From assembly GCA_036941025.1 (NCBI GenBank), contig JAYMNP010000001.1, positions 1,813,501-1,877,500 of the forward strand: a DNA stretch of 64,000 nucleotides. The letters are read 5' to 3'. This stretch comes from Lachnospiraceae bacterium JLR.KK002. GTDB lineage: Bacteria > Bacillota > Clostridia > Lachnospirales > Lachnospiraceae. The position numbers were made by a program, and so were the translations under genes. Under the pieces are notes generated by a model. The model searched no databases. It was not told the origin of the DNA and saw only the letters and a list, made by a program, of their open reading frames with translations. Of the stretch, positions 44,411 through 52,988 are shown piece by piece; within the stretch, counting starts at the first letter, position 1; each line of letters begins with the position of its first letter.

Positions 44411-46876
44411 TTATTTCGGCAGTTCCACTTTTACTTTGTCCAGATGCCAGATATCATCCACATATTCCTGAATGGTACGGTCAGAAGTAAACTTGCCGGA
44501 ATGAGCCGTATTCAGCATGGCCATTCTGGCCCATCTCTTCTCGTCCCGGTATGCCTGCTCCACCTCTTCCTGTGCTTTTACATAGGAGCGGAAATCTTTC
44601 AGAATGAAATAGGTATCCGCATACTGGGTATCCAGGGTATTCAGCAGAGAATTGTACAGGGGACGGAACAGTTCCGTATCATTATGGGAATACATTCCGT
44701 TAATCAGCTGCATCAGTACCTGGCGGATATCCTGGTCGCTGTTGAATATCTGCATGGGGGCATAATCCCGTTTCTGCTCATGTTCAATGACCTCCTGAGA
44801 GCTCATTCCGAAAATAAAGGCATTTTCTTCGCCCACTTCTTCTACAATTTCCACGTTTGCACCATCCATGGTTCCCAGTGTAACGGCACCGTTCAGCATA
44901 AATTTCATGTTTCCGGTTCCGGAGGCTTCCTTGCTGGCGGTGGAAATCTGCTCCGACACATCTGCCGCTGCAAAAATCCATTCTGCGGTAGATACCTTGT
45001 AGTCTTCAATAAATACCACTTTGAGCTTTCCGTTGATGGAAGCGTCATTGTTGATGATTTCTGCCACGCTGTTAATGAGTTTGATGGTCAGCTTGGCAAT
45101 ACGGTAGCCTGCCGCTGCCTTTGCCCCGAAAATAAAAGTTCTGGGATAGAAATCCATTTCCGGATGTTCTTTGATTTTATTGTACAGGTACATCACATGC
45201 AGAATATTCAGAAGCTGGCGTTTGTACTCATGGAGACGTTTTACCTGTACGTCAAAAATGGAACGCGGGTCCACATTGATTCCGTTGTGCTCACGGATAT
45301 AAGCTGCCAGACGCAGTTTATTCTGGTACTTGATGTTCATAAATTCCTGCTGTGCCTTTTCGTCGTCAGCGTAAACTGCCAGTCTGGACAGGTGGGGCAG
45401 ATTGGTTACCCAGTCGTTTCCGATATACTTGTTGACCCACTCGGCCAGCAGCGGATTGCCATGATACAGGAATCTTCTCTGGGTAATTCCGTTGGTCTTA
45501 TTGTTAAATTTCTCCGGAAACATCTGATAGAACTCATGCAGCTCCTGGTTTTTCAGGATTTCCGTATGCAGTCTTGCCACACCGTTGACGGAACAGCCTG
45601 CTGCAATGGCAAGATGAGCCATTTTTACCTGGCCATCGTAAATAATCGCCATCTTCTGAACTTTATAACGGTCTCCCGGGAATTTCTTCTCAATATCCAG
45701 GATAAACCGGCGGTTGATTTCCTCAATAATCTGATAAATTCTGGGCAGCAGTCTGGAGAAAATCTCAATGGGCCATTTTTCCAGTGCTTCGGACATAATG
45801 GTATGGTTGGTATATGCGCAGGTTCTGGTGGTAATTGCCCATGCTTCCTCCCATTCCATATTTTCCTCGTCCAGAAGAATCCGCATCAGTTCTGCCACTG
45901 CCACGGTCGGGTGGGTATCATTTAACTGAATTGCCACTTTTTCCGGCAGTTTGTGCAAATCCGTATGATATTTTTTATAGCGGGCCACTGCACGCTGTAC
46001 GCTGGCAGATACAAAGAAATACTGCTGCTTTAAGCGCAGTTCTTTTCCCTGAATATGATTGTCATTGGGATAGAGCACTTCCACCAGATTCCGGGCAAGA
46101 TTTTCCTGCTCCACTGCCTTTTTATAATCGCCCTTGTCAAATGCGTCCAGCTCAAAATACTTTTCCGGCTCCGCATCCCATGCAATCAGCACATTGACCA
46201 TATTGTTGTTGTAACCTACCACCGGCATATCGTAGGGAACCGCACGGACAGACTGGTATCCTTCATGGATAAATCTGGTTTTACCGTTGGCGTCTCCTTC
46301 TGAGCGCACATAGCCTCCGAATTTTACCTGGAAGGTATGCTCCGGCCGGCGCATTTCAAAGGGATAACCGTCTTTCAGCCAGTTATCCGGCTCTTCCATC
46401 TGAAATCCGTCTTTAATTTTCTGGCGGAACAGTCCATAGCGATAGCGAATTCCGCATCCGTATGCTCCATAGCCCAGAGTTGCAAGAGATTCCATGAAAC
46501 ATGCTGCAAGCCTTCCCAGACCACCGTTTCCCAATGCCGGATCCGGCTCCTGGTCTTCGATCACATTCAGATCAAATCCGATTTCTTCCAGTGCTTCTTT
46601 TACTTCCTTGTATGCAGTCAGGTTAATCAGGTTATTTCCCAGAGCCCGGCCCATCAGAAATTCCATGGACATGTAATATAAAATCTTCGGGTCTTCCTTT
46701 TCAAAGGTTTTCTGGGTTGCCAGCCACTGGTCGATAATCACTTCCTTCACTGCCTGAGATACGGCCTGGTATACCTCCTGCTGTGAAGCCTCCTCCAGCG
46801 TCTTGCGGTAAAGATTCTTTACGTTGTCCTTAATCTCCTGAATAAACTTTTCCTTTTCAAACATCTTGTTCTGCAT
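44411..46876 (-). CDS. glgP: Glycogen/alpha-glucan phosphorylase
   Basis: 821 residues from the ATG at 46874-46876 (GGAAGGAGA upstream); a longer frame reaches into ileS. The PLP-binding region EASGTGNMKFMLNGAVTLG (Lys about residue 650) and ALGNGGLGRLAACFMES are intact. It releases glucose 1-phosphate from glycogen or maltodextrins. No glycogen synthesis genes adjoin it; it sits 38 bp after ileS. Confidence 0.96.
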   Translation of the reverse strand: MQNKMFEKEKFIQEIKDNVKNLYRKTLEEASQQEVYQAVSQAVKEVIIDQWLATQKTFEKEDPKILYYMSMEFLMGRALGNNLINLTAYKEVKEALEEIGFDLNVIEDQEPDPALGNGGLGRLAACFMESLATLGYGAYGCGIRYRYGLFRQKIKDGFQMEEPDNWLKDGYPFEMRRPEHTFQVKFGGYVRSEGDANGKTRFIHEGYQSVRAVPYDMPVVGYNNNMVNVLIAWDAEPEKYFELDAFDKGDYKKAVEQENLARNLVEVLYPNDNHIQGKELRLKQQYFFVSASVQRAVARYKKYHTDLHKLPEKVAIQLNDTHPTVAVAELMRILLDEENMEWEEAWAITTRTCAYTNHTIMSEALEKWPIEIFSRLLPRIYQIIEEINRRFILDIEKKFPGDRYKVQKMAIIYDGQVKMAHLAIAAGCSVNGVARLHTEILKNQELHEFYQMFPEKFNNKTNGITQRRFLYHGNPLLAEWVNKYIGNDWVTNLPHLSRLAVYADDEKAQQEFMNIKYQNKLRLAAYIREHNGINVDPRSIFDVQVKRLHEYKRQLLNILHVMYLYNKIKEHPEMDFYPRTFIFGAKAAAGYRIAKLTIKLINSVAEIINNDASINGKLKVVFIEDYKVSTAEWIFAAADVSEQISTASKEASGTGNMKFMLNGAVTLGTMDGANVEIVEEVGEENAFIFGMSSQEVIEHEQKRDYAPMQIFNSDQDIRQVLMQLINGMYSHNDTELFRPLYNSLLNTLDTQYADTYFILKDFRSYVKAQEEVEQAYRDEKRWARMAMLNTAHSGKFTSDRTIQEYVDDIWHLDKVKVELPK

Positions 46877-46914
46877 TGCTATCTCCTTCCTCTCTGGTGC
46901 CTCCGTCTTAAAAG

Positions 46915-49900
46915 TCACACCTTTTCCACTCCAAGTACCACAGATTCTCCGTTGATATCCCATGTTTCCGAATGGCCTTTTATCTCAGACCCGGTAATAT
47001 CCACAGCCAGCACCTCGGACTGAATCTGTCCGCCGAACTCTCTGAAAATTTTATCTATGGTTTCTTCTGCCTGGTAGAAAACGTGAATCTTATCCATTAC
47101 CTCAAACCCTGCCTTTTTGCGCATGGTCTGAATCTTACTGATCAGTTCTCGGACAAAGCCCTCTGCTATCAGCTCCGGCGTCAGGCTGGTGTCCAGTACA
47201 ACAGTCACCTCATTGTCTCCTTCTGTCACATAGCCTTCCTGCTGAGTCATAGTAATAAGAAGGTCCTCCTCACATAATACAACGTCTGCATTTACGCTGT
47301 CAAGGGTAATACTTCCTTTGGATTTCAGTTCCGCCATGGCCTGATTGCCGTTTAATTCCCCCAGAGCCTGCTGAATCTGCTTTAAAAATTTCCCGTACTT
47401 TGGTCCTACGGTGCGAAGCTGAGGCTTGAACGTATAATCTGTGAAGCTGCTCACATCCTCCGTAAAGGCCACTTTTTTGATGTTCAGCTCATCTTTTATA
47501 ATATCCGTAAACAGCTCCGGAAGTTCCTCCGGCGCTTTGACAAACATGGTGCCGATGGGCTGGCGGTTTTTGATGTTTGCAGTATTCCTGCAGGCCCTTC
47601 CCATCACCACAATCTTTAATACTGCTTCCATGTTTTTTTCCAGGCCTTCATCCATCAGGCTCCTGTCAGCCTCCGGGAAATCGCAGAGATGCACGCTTTC
47701 CGGCGCGGAACTGTCAATACTGCACACCAGATTCCGGTAGATATCCTCTGACATAAAGGGAATCATGGGCGCCGCTGCCCTGCTGACTGTTACCAGCGCC
47801 GTATACAGCGTCATGTAAGCGTTGATTTTATCCTGCTCCATGCCTTTTGCCCAGAACCGCTCCCGGCTTCTGCGCACATACCAGTTGCTCATATCGTCCA
47901 CAAATTCCTGCAGTGCCCGTGCGGCTTCCGGAATCCGGTAATTACCAAGATGGCCGTCCACCTGTTCCACCATGGTATTCAGTCTGGAAAGAAGCCATTT
48001 ATCCATCACAGATAATTTACCATATTCCAGCCCATATTTTGTGGCGTCAAAATCATCAATATTGGCATACAGTACGAAGAACGCGTAGGTATTCCACAGA
48101 GTTCCCATAAATTTGCTCTGTCCTTCCTGCACCACTTTTCCATGGAACCGGTTAGGCAGCCAGGGTGCGGAGTTGATATAGAAATACCAGCGGATAGCAT
48201 CTGCACCGTAAGTTTCCAGCGCCTCGAAGGGGTCAACGGCGTTTCCTTTGGATTTGCTCATTTTCTGACCGTTTTCATCCTGTACATGGCCCAGAACAAT
48301 TACATTTTCATAAGGGGCTTTGTTAAACAGCAGAGTAGACTCTGCCAGCAGGGAATAAAACCATCCCCTGGTCTGGTCCACTGCTTCGGAAATAAAATCT
48401 GCCGGGAACTGCTGTTCAAATACTTCCTTATTTTCAAATGGATAATGATGCTGGGCAAAGGGCATGGCTCCGGAGTCAAACCAGCAGTCAATCACTTCCG
48501 GTACACGATGCATCTCCTTCCCGCATTCGGGGCATTTGATGGTCACTGCGTCAATATAAGGGCGGTGCAGCTCTATTTCTTCCGGACAGTTTTCTGACAT
48601 CTCTTTTAATTCCGCAATGCTTCCGATGGAATGCATATGGCCGCATTCACATTCCCAGATGTTCAGAGGAGTTCCCCAGTAACGGTTTCTGGAAATTCCC
48701 CAGTCCTGTACATTTTCCAGCCAGTCTCCGAACCGGCCTTTGCCGATATTTTCCGGAATCCAGTTGATGGTATTGTTATTGCGGATTAAATCCTCTTTCA
48801 CTTCGGTCATTTTAATAAACCAGGATTCTCTTGCATAGTAAATCAGCGGCGTATCACAGCGCCAGCAGTGAGGATACTCATGCTCAAACTTCGGTGCGTC
48901 AAATAACAGTTTCCGGTCTTCCAGATCCTGTAAAATCATGGGGTCCGCTTTTTTACAGAAAGTACCTGCAAAGGGCGCTCCCTCTGTCAGTTCTCCCTTT
49001 CCATTGACAAACTGTACAAAAGGCAGGTCATATTTTCTCCCCACTTTGGAGTCATCCTCACCGAACGCCGGGGCAATATGCACGATTCCCGTACCGTCTG
49101 TCATGGTAACGTAACTGTCGCAGGTTACAAAATGAGCCTTCTTATGCTGCTTTTCGGCTGCTTCTTTCGCTCCTTCATACAGGGGCTCATATTCCCGGTA
49201 TTCCAAATCGGTTCCCTTATAAGTTTCCAGCACTTCGTATGGTTTTGCTCCGGATTCCTGCTGTTCTTTATCCAGCAGCGTTCCCATCACTTTATCCAGC
49301 AGAGCCTGCGCCATATAATAAATAATTCCGTCTGCCGCCTTTACTTTACAGTAGGTTTCCTCCGGATTTACACAGAGGGCCAGATTGGAAGGCAAAGTCC
49401 AGGGAGTTGTGGTCCATGCCAGGAAATAAGCGTCTTCGTCTTTTACTTTAAATCTTACAATAGCGGAACGTTCTTTTACGGTTTTATACCCCTGAGCCAC
49501 TTCCTGAGCAGACAGAGGGGTTCCGCACCGGGGACAATAAGGCACAATCTTAAAACCTTTGTAGAGTAATTTCCGGTTCCAGATTTCTTTTAGGGCCCAC
49601 CATTCCGATTCAATGAAATCATTGTGATAGGTCACATAAGGGGCGTCCATATCGGCCCAGAATCCCACGGTACCGGAGAAATCTTCCCACATGCCTTTGT
49701 ATTTCCAGACACTTTCCTTGCATTTATCTATAAAAGGCTCCAGCCCATAGGCTTCAATCTGGTCTTTTCCGTCCAGTCCCAGCAGTTTTTCCACCTCCAG
49801 CTCCACCGGAAGGCCATGGGTATCCCATCCTGCTTTCCGGGGAACCATCTTCCCTTTCATGGTCTGATACCTGGGAATCATATCCTTGATGACGCGGGTC

Positions 49901-50079
49901 AGCACATGGCCGATATGAGGTTTTCCGTTGGCCGTGGGCGGCCCGTCATAAAAGGTATAGGTCTCTCCGTCCTTTCTGTTTTCCATACTTTTTCGGAAAA
50001 TATCATGGTCTTTCCAGAATTTTTCCGTCTGTTTTTCTCTTTCCACAAAGCTCAGATTTTTTTCTACTTTGCTGTACAT
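46915..50079 (-). CDS. ileS: Isoleucyl-tRNA synthetase, eukaryote-like (IleS2) type
   Basis: 1054 residues, longer than the ~930-residue bacterial IleS1. HIGH motif GPPTANGKPHIGH (about residues 46-58) and KMSKS motif at about residue 600 (KMSKSKGN). The N-terminal wording (FYDGPPTANGKPHIGHVLTR) and the C-terminal anticodon domain match the eukaryote-like form, which in known cases is less sensitive to mupirocin. Controlled by a T-box leader; essential for protein synthesis. Confidence 0.96.
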   Translation of the reverse strand: MYSKVEKNLSFVEREKQTEKFWKDHDIFRKSMENRKDGETYTFYDGPPTANGKPHIGHVLTRVIKDMIPRYQTMKGKMVPRKAGWDTHGLPVELEVEKLLGLDGKDQIEAYGLEPFIDKCKESVWKYKGMWEDFSGTVGFWADMDAPYVTYHNDFIESEWWALKEIWNRKLLYKGFKIVPYCPRCGTPLSAQEVAQGYKTVKERSAIVRFKVKDEDAYFLAWTTTPWTLPSNLALCVNPEETYCKVKAADGIIYYMAQALLDKVMGTLLDKEQQESGAKPYEVLETYKGTDLEYREYEPLYEGAKEAAEKQHKKAHFVTCDSYVTMTDGTGIVHIAPAFGEDDSKVGRKYDLPFVQFVNGKGELTEGAPFAGTFCKKADPMILQDLEDRKLLFDAPKFEHEYPHCWRCDTPLIYYARESWFIKMTEVKEDLIRNNNTINWIPENIGKGRFGDWLENVQDWGISRNRYWGTPLNIWECECGHMHSIGSIAELKEMSENCPEEIELHRPYIDAVTIKCPECGKEMHRVPEVIDCWFDSGAMPFAQHHYPFENKEVFEQQFPADFISEAVDQTRGWFYSLLAESTLLFNKAPYENVIVLGHVQDENGQKMSKSKGNAVDPFEALETYGADAIRWYFYINSAPWLPNRFHGKVVQEGQSKFMGTLWNTYAFFVLYANIDDFDATKYGLEYGKLSVMDKWLLSRLNTMVEQVDGHLGNYRIPEAARALQEFVDDMSNWYVRRSRERFWAKGMEQDKINAYMTLYTALVTVSRAAAPMIPFMSEDIYRNLVCSIDSSAPESVHLCDFPEADRSLMDEGLEKNMEAVLKIVVMGRACRNTANIKNRQPIGTMFVKAPEELPELFTDIIKDELNIKKVAFTEDVSSFTDYTFKPQLRTVGPKYGKFLKQIQQALGELNGNQAMAELKSKGSITLDSVNADVVLCEEDLLITMTQQEGYVTEGDNEVTVVLDTSLTPELIAEGFVRELISKIQTMRKKAGFEVMDKIHVFYQAEETIDKIFREFGGQIQSEVLAVDITGSEIKGHSETWDINGESVVLGVEKV

Positions 50080-50098
50080 GAGTCAGTTCTCCTTTCGA

Positions 50099-50236
50099 TA
50101 AAAAAGAATGCATCCTGTGCATTCTCCGCGCGCGAGCGGATTGCGCAGCAATAGATTTCCTCTCCGCGCGCTGCGCATATCAGACTTTTTTTATCCACAG
50201 GAAACAGTCCTGTAAAGACTGCTTTCCTGTGGATAA
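50099..50236 (-). repeat. Terminator-linked structured repeat, copy H
   Basis: Minus-strand order: first stem TATCCACAGGAAA/TTTCCTGTGGATA with extra pairs (50192-50235); GCGCAGC segment; TTGC-tgc-GCAA; CCGC-n6-GCGG; final GAATGCA/TGCATTC with TTTTTT. It lies between the T-box terminator and ileS, ending about 20 nt before the ileS start codon. Confidence 0.8.
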
Positions 50237-50239
50237 AAA

Positions 50240-50515
50240 AGACCCCGCCCTGTAAAAGGACGAGGCCATAGCATCGTTTACCACCTGTTACACCGTACTT
50301 TGGCTCAAAAACAGAATTTCAGCCAGCATACGCGATTCCCGTAACGGAGGAATATCCCGTCTTTCCCTACTGTTCCCTTATCAGTTCTCATCTGACACGG
50401 GAAGTTCAGCAAAGCGACTGAAAGTGATATTCAGACAGCCTCTACTGATACCGGCTCACACCCGCCCGGCTCGCTGTGACGTTGGAATGCTGTCCTACTG
50501 TCTTCGTCATGGTCT
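50240..50515 (-). ncRNA. T-box leader (isoleucine) of ileS
   Basis: Stem I with AGCGAGCCGGGCGGGTG-like and GAGCCGGTA elements, a specifier loop with ATC (Ile codon, about 50423), and near the end GGTGGTAAACGATG. Its TGGT bulge would pair with the uncharged tRNA-Ile ACCA end. A terminator (50241-50266, GC-rich stem plus TTTTTT) follows. Uncharged tRNA-Ile should stabilise the antiterminator and turn on ileS. Confidence 0.88.
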
Positions 50516-50546
50516 TTGAATATCTCATTTTCTGAAACTGCTACAT

Positions 50547-50575
50547 ATTATACAGGCTGCCCGTTTTACTGTCAA
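50547..50575 (-). promoter_or_regulatory. ileS promoter
   Basis: Consensus TTGACA (50570-50575) and TATAAT (50547-50552) with a 17-bp spacer on the minus strand, upstream of the T-box. Confidence 0.9.
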
Positions 50576-50584
50576 TACCAAAAA

Positions 50585-50962
50585 TTACAGTCCCTGCAGT
50601 TCCTGTATCTGCTGCATATATTCCTGCATAAACTCCTGATAAAATCCGGTGCTTTCAAGATAATTGCCCCATACGGTCAGCGCAATAAACAGAATCAGCC
50701 CGATGGAAGAACATACAATTCCTGCAATTGCCATCCCTTTGGCCGTACCTTTCTGAATCTGCAGAATACCAAGTACAATAGATACCACTGCCAGCGGAAT
50801 ACAGGTGCACCACATACAGCAGGTAATCAAAGCCAGAATACCGCAGACCATGGAAGCAATTCCGAATCCGGAACCGGGCGGTTTATAATCCGGCGCCTGA
50901 TAATTCTGCTGGGGCTGATTTCCCTGAAAACCGTTATCAAATGTGTTATTCTCGTCACTCAT
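50585..50962 (-). CDS. DUF4190-type small membrane protein
   Basis: 125 residues. A hydrophilic Asn/Gln/Pro/Gly-rich start (about residues 1-30) is followed by two membrane segments (about 30-58 and 70-100), with SMVCGILALITCCMW and GIAGIVCSSIGLIL typical of DUF4190. Cellular role unknown; often found singly in Firmicutes. It has its own promoter and a hairpin in its leader. Confidence 0.82.
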   Translation of the reverse strand: MSDENNTFDNGFQGNQPQQNYQAPDYKPPGSGFGIASMVCGILALITCCMWCTCIPLAVVSIVLGILQIQKGTAKGMAIAGIVCSSIGLILFIALTVWGNYLESTGFYQEFMQEYMQQIQELQGL

Positions 50963-51020
50963 GCCAAATCCTCCTCTATCTATATCTGAGTGCAGTTTTC
51001 CTCTCTTCGGAAAACCTGAT

Positions 51021-51058
51021 TATCATACAGGAAATTCTTCCGGACTTCCTGTATGATA
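51021..51058 (-). other. Hairpin in the DUF4190 leader
   Basis: Perfect 13-bp arms TATCATACAGGAA and TTCCTGTATGATA with a 12-base loop. The ACAGGAA/TTCCTGT part matches the first stem of the repeat family, but the family core is absent. It lies between the promoter and the gene. Confidence 0.55.
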
Positions 51059-51080
51059 AAAAGCTATTGTCACAGATTTC

Positions 51081-51109
51081 ATTATAACAGACCTGATTTT
51101 ACAATACAA
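51081..51109 (-). promoter_or_regulatory. Promoter of the DUF4190 gene
   Basis: TTGTAT (51104-51109) and TATAAT (51081-51086), 17-bp spacer, minus strand. Confidence 0.7.
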
Positions 51110-51116
51110 GAAAAAT

Positions 51117-51467
51117 TTATATTCGGTCTCCGACTCTTTTTGCGGCCTTCATTCTGGCGATTACCATCAGCTCCTCCTGGTCCTCTTTTCCCATAATATT
51201 ATAATATTCCAGCAACTGTGCTTCCTTCCGGGAATAATTTGCGGAAACGCAATTTTCCTGCACAGAATTTTCCCCGGTCATCAGGTATTCCATGGTGACA
51301 TTAAAATATTGCGCAAACTTGTAAAGGGTATCGCTGGTCGGCATCTGAGTGCCTTTTAAAATCCGGCTGATGGTAGATGTATTAACAGCAACTGCCTGCG
51401 CAAGCTCCACCGCTTTTATATTTTTTCTTTCCATTAAACAGGACAATCTTTCTGTTATTGATTCCAT
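51117..51467 (-). CDS. XRE-family transcriptional regulator
   Basis: 116 residues. HTH_3 domain at about residues 8-63 (VELAQAVAVNTSTISRILKG) followed by YFNVTMEYLMTGE, typical of phage-repressor-like regulators, and a short C-terminal helix pair. TTGCG-n4-CGCAA palindromes occur in the facing promoter and inside its own coding sequence, so it probably represses itself and the divergent surface protein gene. Confidence 0.9.
   Translation of the reverse strand: MESITERLSCLMERKNIKAVELAQAVAVNTSTISRILKGTQMPTSDTLYKFAQYFNVTMEYLMTGENSVQENCVSANYSRKEAQLLEYYNIMGKEDQEELMVIARMKAAKRVGDRI
51239..51252. promoter_or_regulatory. Operator-like TTGCG-n4-CGCAA inside the XRE gene
   Basis: TTGCGGAAACGCAA within the coding sequence has the same half-sites as the two intergenic palindromes. 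A possible auxiliary operator. Confidence 0.4.
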
Positions 51468-51494
51468 AATATACTCCAGATTTCACAAAAATAT

Positions 51495-51544
51495 ATGCGT
51501 AAACGCAATTATATGTTGACAAATTGCGCACGCGCAATTATAAT
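51495..51544 (+). promoter_or_regulatory. Consensus promoter with XRE operators
   Basis: TTGACA (51516-51521) and TATAAT (51539-51544) with a 17-bp spacer. The spacer is ATTGCG-n4-CGCAAT (51523-51538), a palindrome. A second TGCG-taaa-CGCA lies at 51496-51507. Binding of the XRE protein would block polymerase at this otherwise very strong promoter. Confidence 0.75.
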
Positions 51545-51695
51545 ATTTTTATAAAGTTCAGGATGCCAAATGGGTGCACCACACCTGCTTTGTACTACAT
51601 ATTGGTGGATTAATTCATTTACAACAGCAATATATGGTATGAGCGCAGCACCCGAATCTGAAACGACAAATTCTCAGGAAAGGAAGTGTCATCAT

Positions 51696-52643
51696 ATGAA
51701 GCAACACAGACCCTTCTGGCGAATTCTGTTCTTCTGCTTTGCACTTGTTCTGGCGGTACCAGTTATTTCCATGCTGCAGACTCCTCTGCAGGCAGAGGCT
51801 GCCGCTCCAAAGCTCAGCAAAAAGAAGGCGACGGTAAAGGAAGGAAAAACCCTCACTCTCACTGTGAAAAATCCCACACAAAAAGTAACCTGGAAATCCA
51901 GCAATTCCAAAGTAGTTAAAATCACGAAAAAAACCGGCTCCAATAAATCCAAAGCCACATTAAAAGGGCTCAAAAAAGGCACAGCCACCATTACTGCCAA
52001 AGTAGGCAAAAAGAAGCTGACTGCTAAAATCACAGTAAAGCATGTACATAAATGGAGAGGTTACGCCACATGTACGGAACCGGACCTGTGTACAACCTGC
52101 GGCGCAGGCCGGGGCGTAGCACTGGGCCACAGCTGGTCTCCTGCCACCTGTCAGCGGCCCGCCACCTGTCAGCGATGCGGCGCCACCGAAGGCGGACTGG
52201 GCGCCCATGTATGGGATCAGAATGAAATCTGTACGGTATGCAATACGCTGAACATATCCAGAATTCTGAATATGCGTATTACAAATGTGGGCAGTTTTAC
52301 AGATAATGCCAAGGTAATGATTCAGAACCGCGGAAACCAGCAGTATATGTTATCCAGCGCAGGCTCCACTTACCCGGTTCCCGCTACCCTGACCACCGGC
52401 GGAAAAATTTATAAAACCTACCTGTGGAATAACAACGCAGGCAGTTTCGTTCCCGTTGCCATGGGAAGCGTTGATACCACCCTCTGGTTCGCTATTGAAT
52501 CCTTTAACCCGGACGACTTCTTTACCATTACCTTTGACTCGTCCATTGTGTTTGATATTTCATATTTCAATCAGAACCTTCACCGGTTCGAGACTTACAA
52601 AGCCACGGTCACGCCCTCTGGCTGCAGTTTTACAAAATACTGA
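51696..52643 (+). CDS. Secreted Big-2-like surface protein
   Basis: 315 residues from ATG 51696 (AGGAAAGGAAG upstream). Signal peptide ending near AEAAAPK (about residue 38), a Lys-rich bacterial Ig-like (Big-2) domain at about 38-105, then a segment with repeated TCxxC and HxW patterns (about 106-170) that may bind zinc, and a C-terminal beta-rich domain of unknown type. No sortase motif or anchor is visible, so it is probably secreted or loosely wall-bound. Confidence 0.85.
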   Translation: MKQHRPFWRILFFCFALVLAVPVISMLQTPLQAEAAAPKLSKKKATVKEGKTLTLTVKNPTQKVTWKSSNSKVVKITKKTGSNKSKATLKGLKKGTATITAKVGKKKLTAKITVKHVHKWRGYATCTEPDLCTTCGAGRGVALGHSWSPATCQRPATCQRCGATEGGLGAHVWDQNEICTVCNTLNISRILNMRITNVGSFTDNAKVMIQNRGNQQYMLSSAGSTYPVPATLTTGGKIYKTYLWNNNAGSFVPVAMGSVDTTLWFAIESFNPDDFFTITFDSSIVFDISYFNQNLHRFETYKATVTPSGCSFTKY

Positions 52644-52680
52644 TATTCCCGTACCGTTAAAAGACCTTATCAGATATTTC

Positions 52681-52712
52681 AACTCCTCTGCTTTTTCAAA
52701 GGCAGAGGAGTT
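52681..52712 (+). terminator. Terminator of the surface protein gene
   Basis: AACTCCTCTGC/GCAGAGGAGTT stem followed by TTATCTG. Beyond it, 52740-52900 shows no feature. Confidence 0.8.
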
Positions 52713-52901
52713 TTATCTGCCTTATCTGCCATAACTTAACATCGCTCCATTCACCATCCCCGGCCTGTCAGAACCCTGAGAATTTCACCTCATATTATTG
52801 CCATCGCTTTTTTATTATACCCATTTTACCCTGTTTTCTCAATCTGTTTTTCCAACACAGTTGCGGAAATGTATTTTCCTGGATTTTAAATGGATTTTTC
52901 C

Positions 52902-52929
52902 TTGCCAAATACGAATTATGTGGTAAAAT
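52902..52929 (+). promoter_or_regulatory. typA promoter
   Basis: TTGCCA (52902-52907) and TAAAAT (52924-52929), 16-bp spacer. Confidence 0.6.
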
Positions 52930-52988
52930 AGCGAGAGACATTTTATGCGCCGGCAGGTGCACAGACAATAAGAAAGAAGGATTATTTT

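Noticed and set aside
44444..45925. 493-codon open frame on the plus strand
   Set aside because: Fully antisense to glgP, whose product is recognisable throughout; composition is that of a reverse-frame shadow.
49624..50154. Frames ending in the residues ARERIAQQ here and at 23628-23939
   Set aside because: The shared peptide is only the translation of the repeat core (copies H and D), not a protein family.
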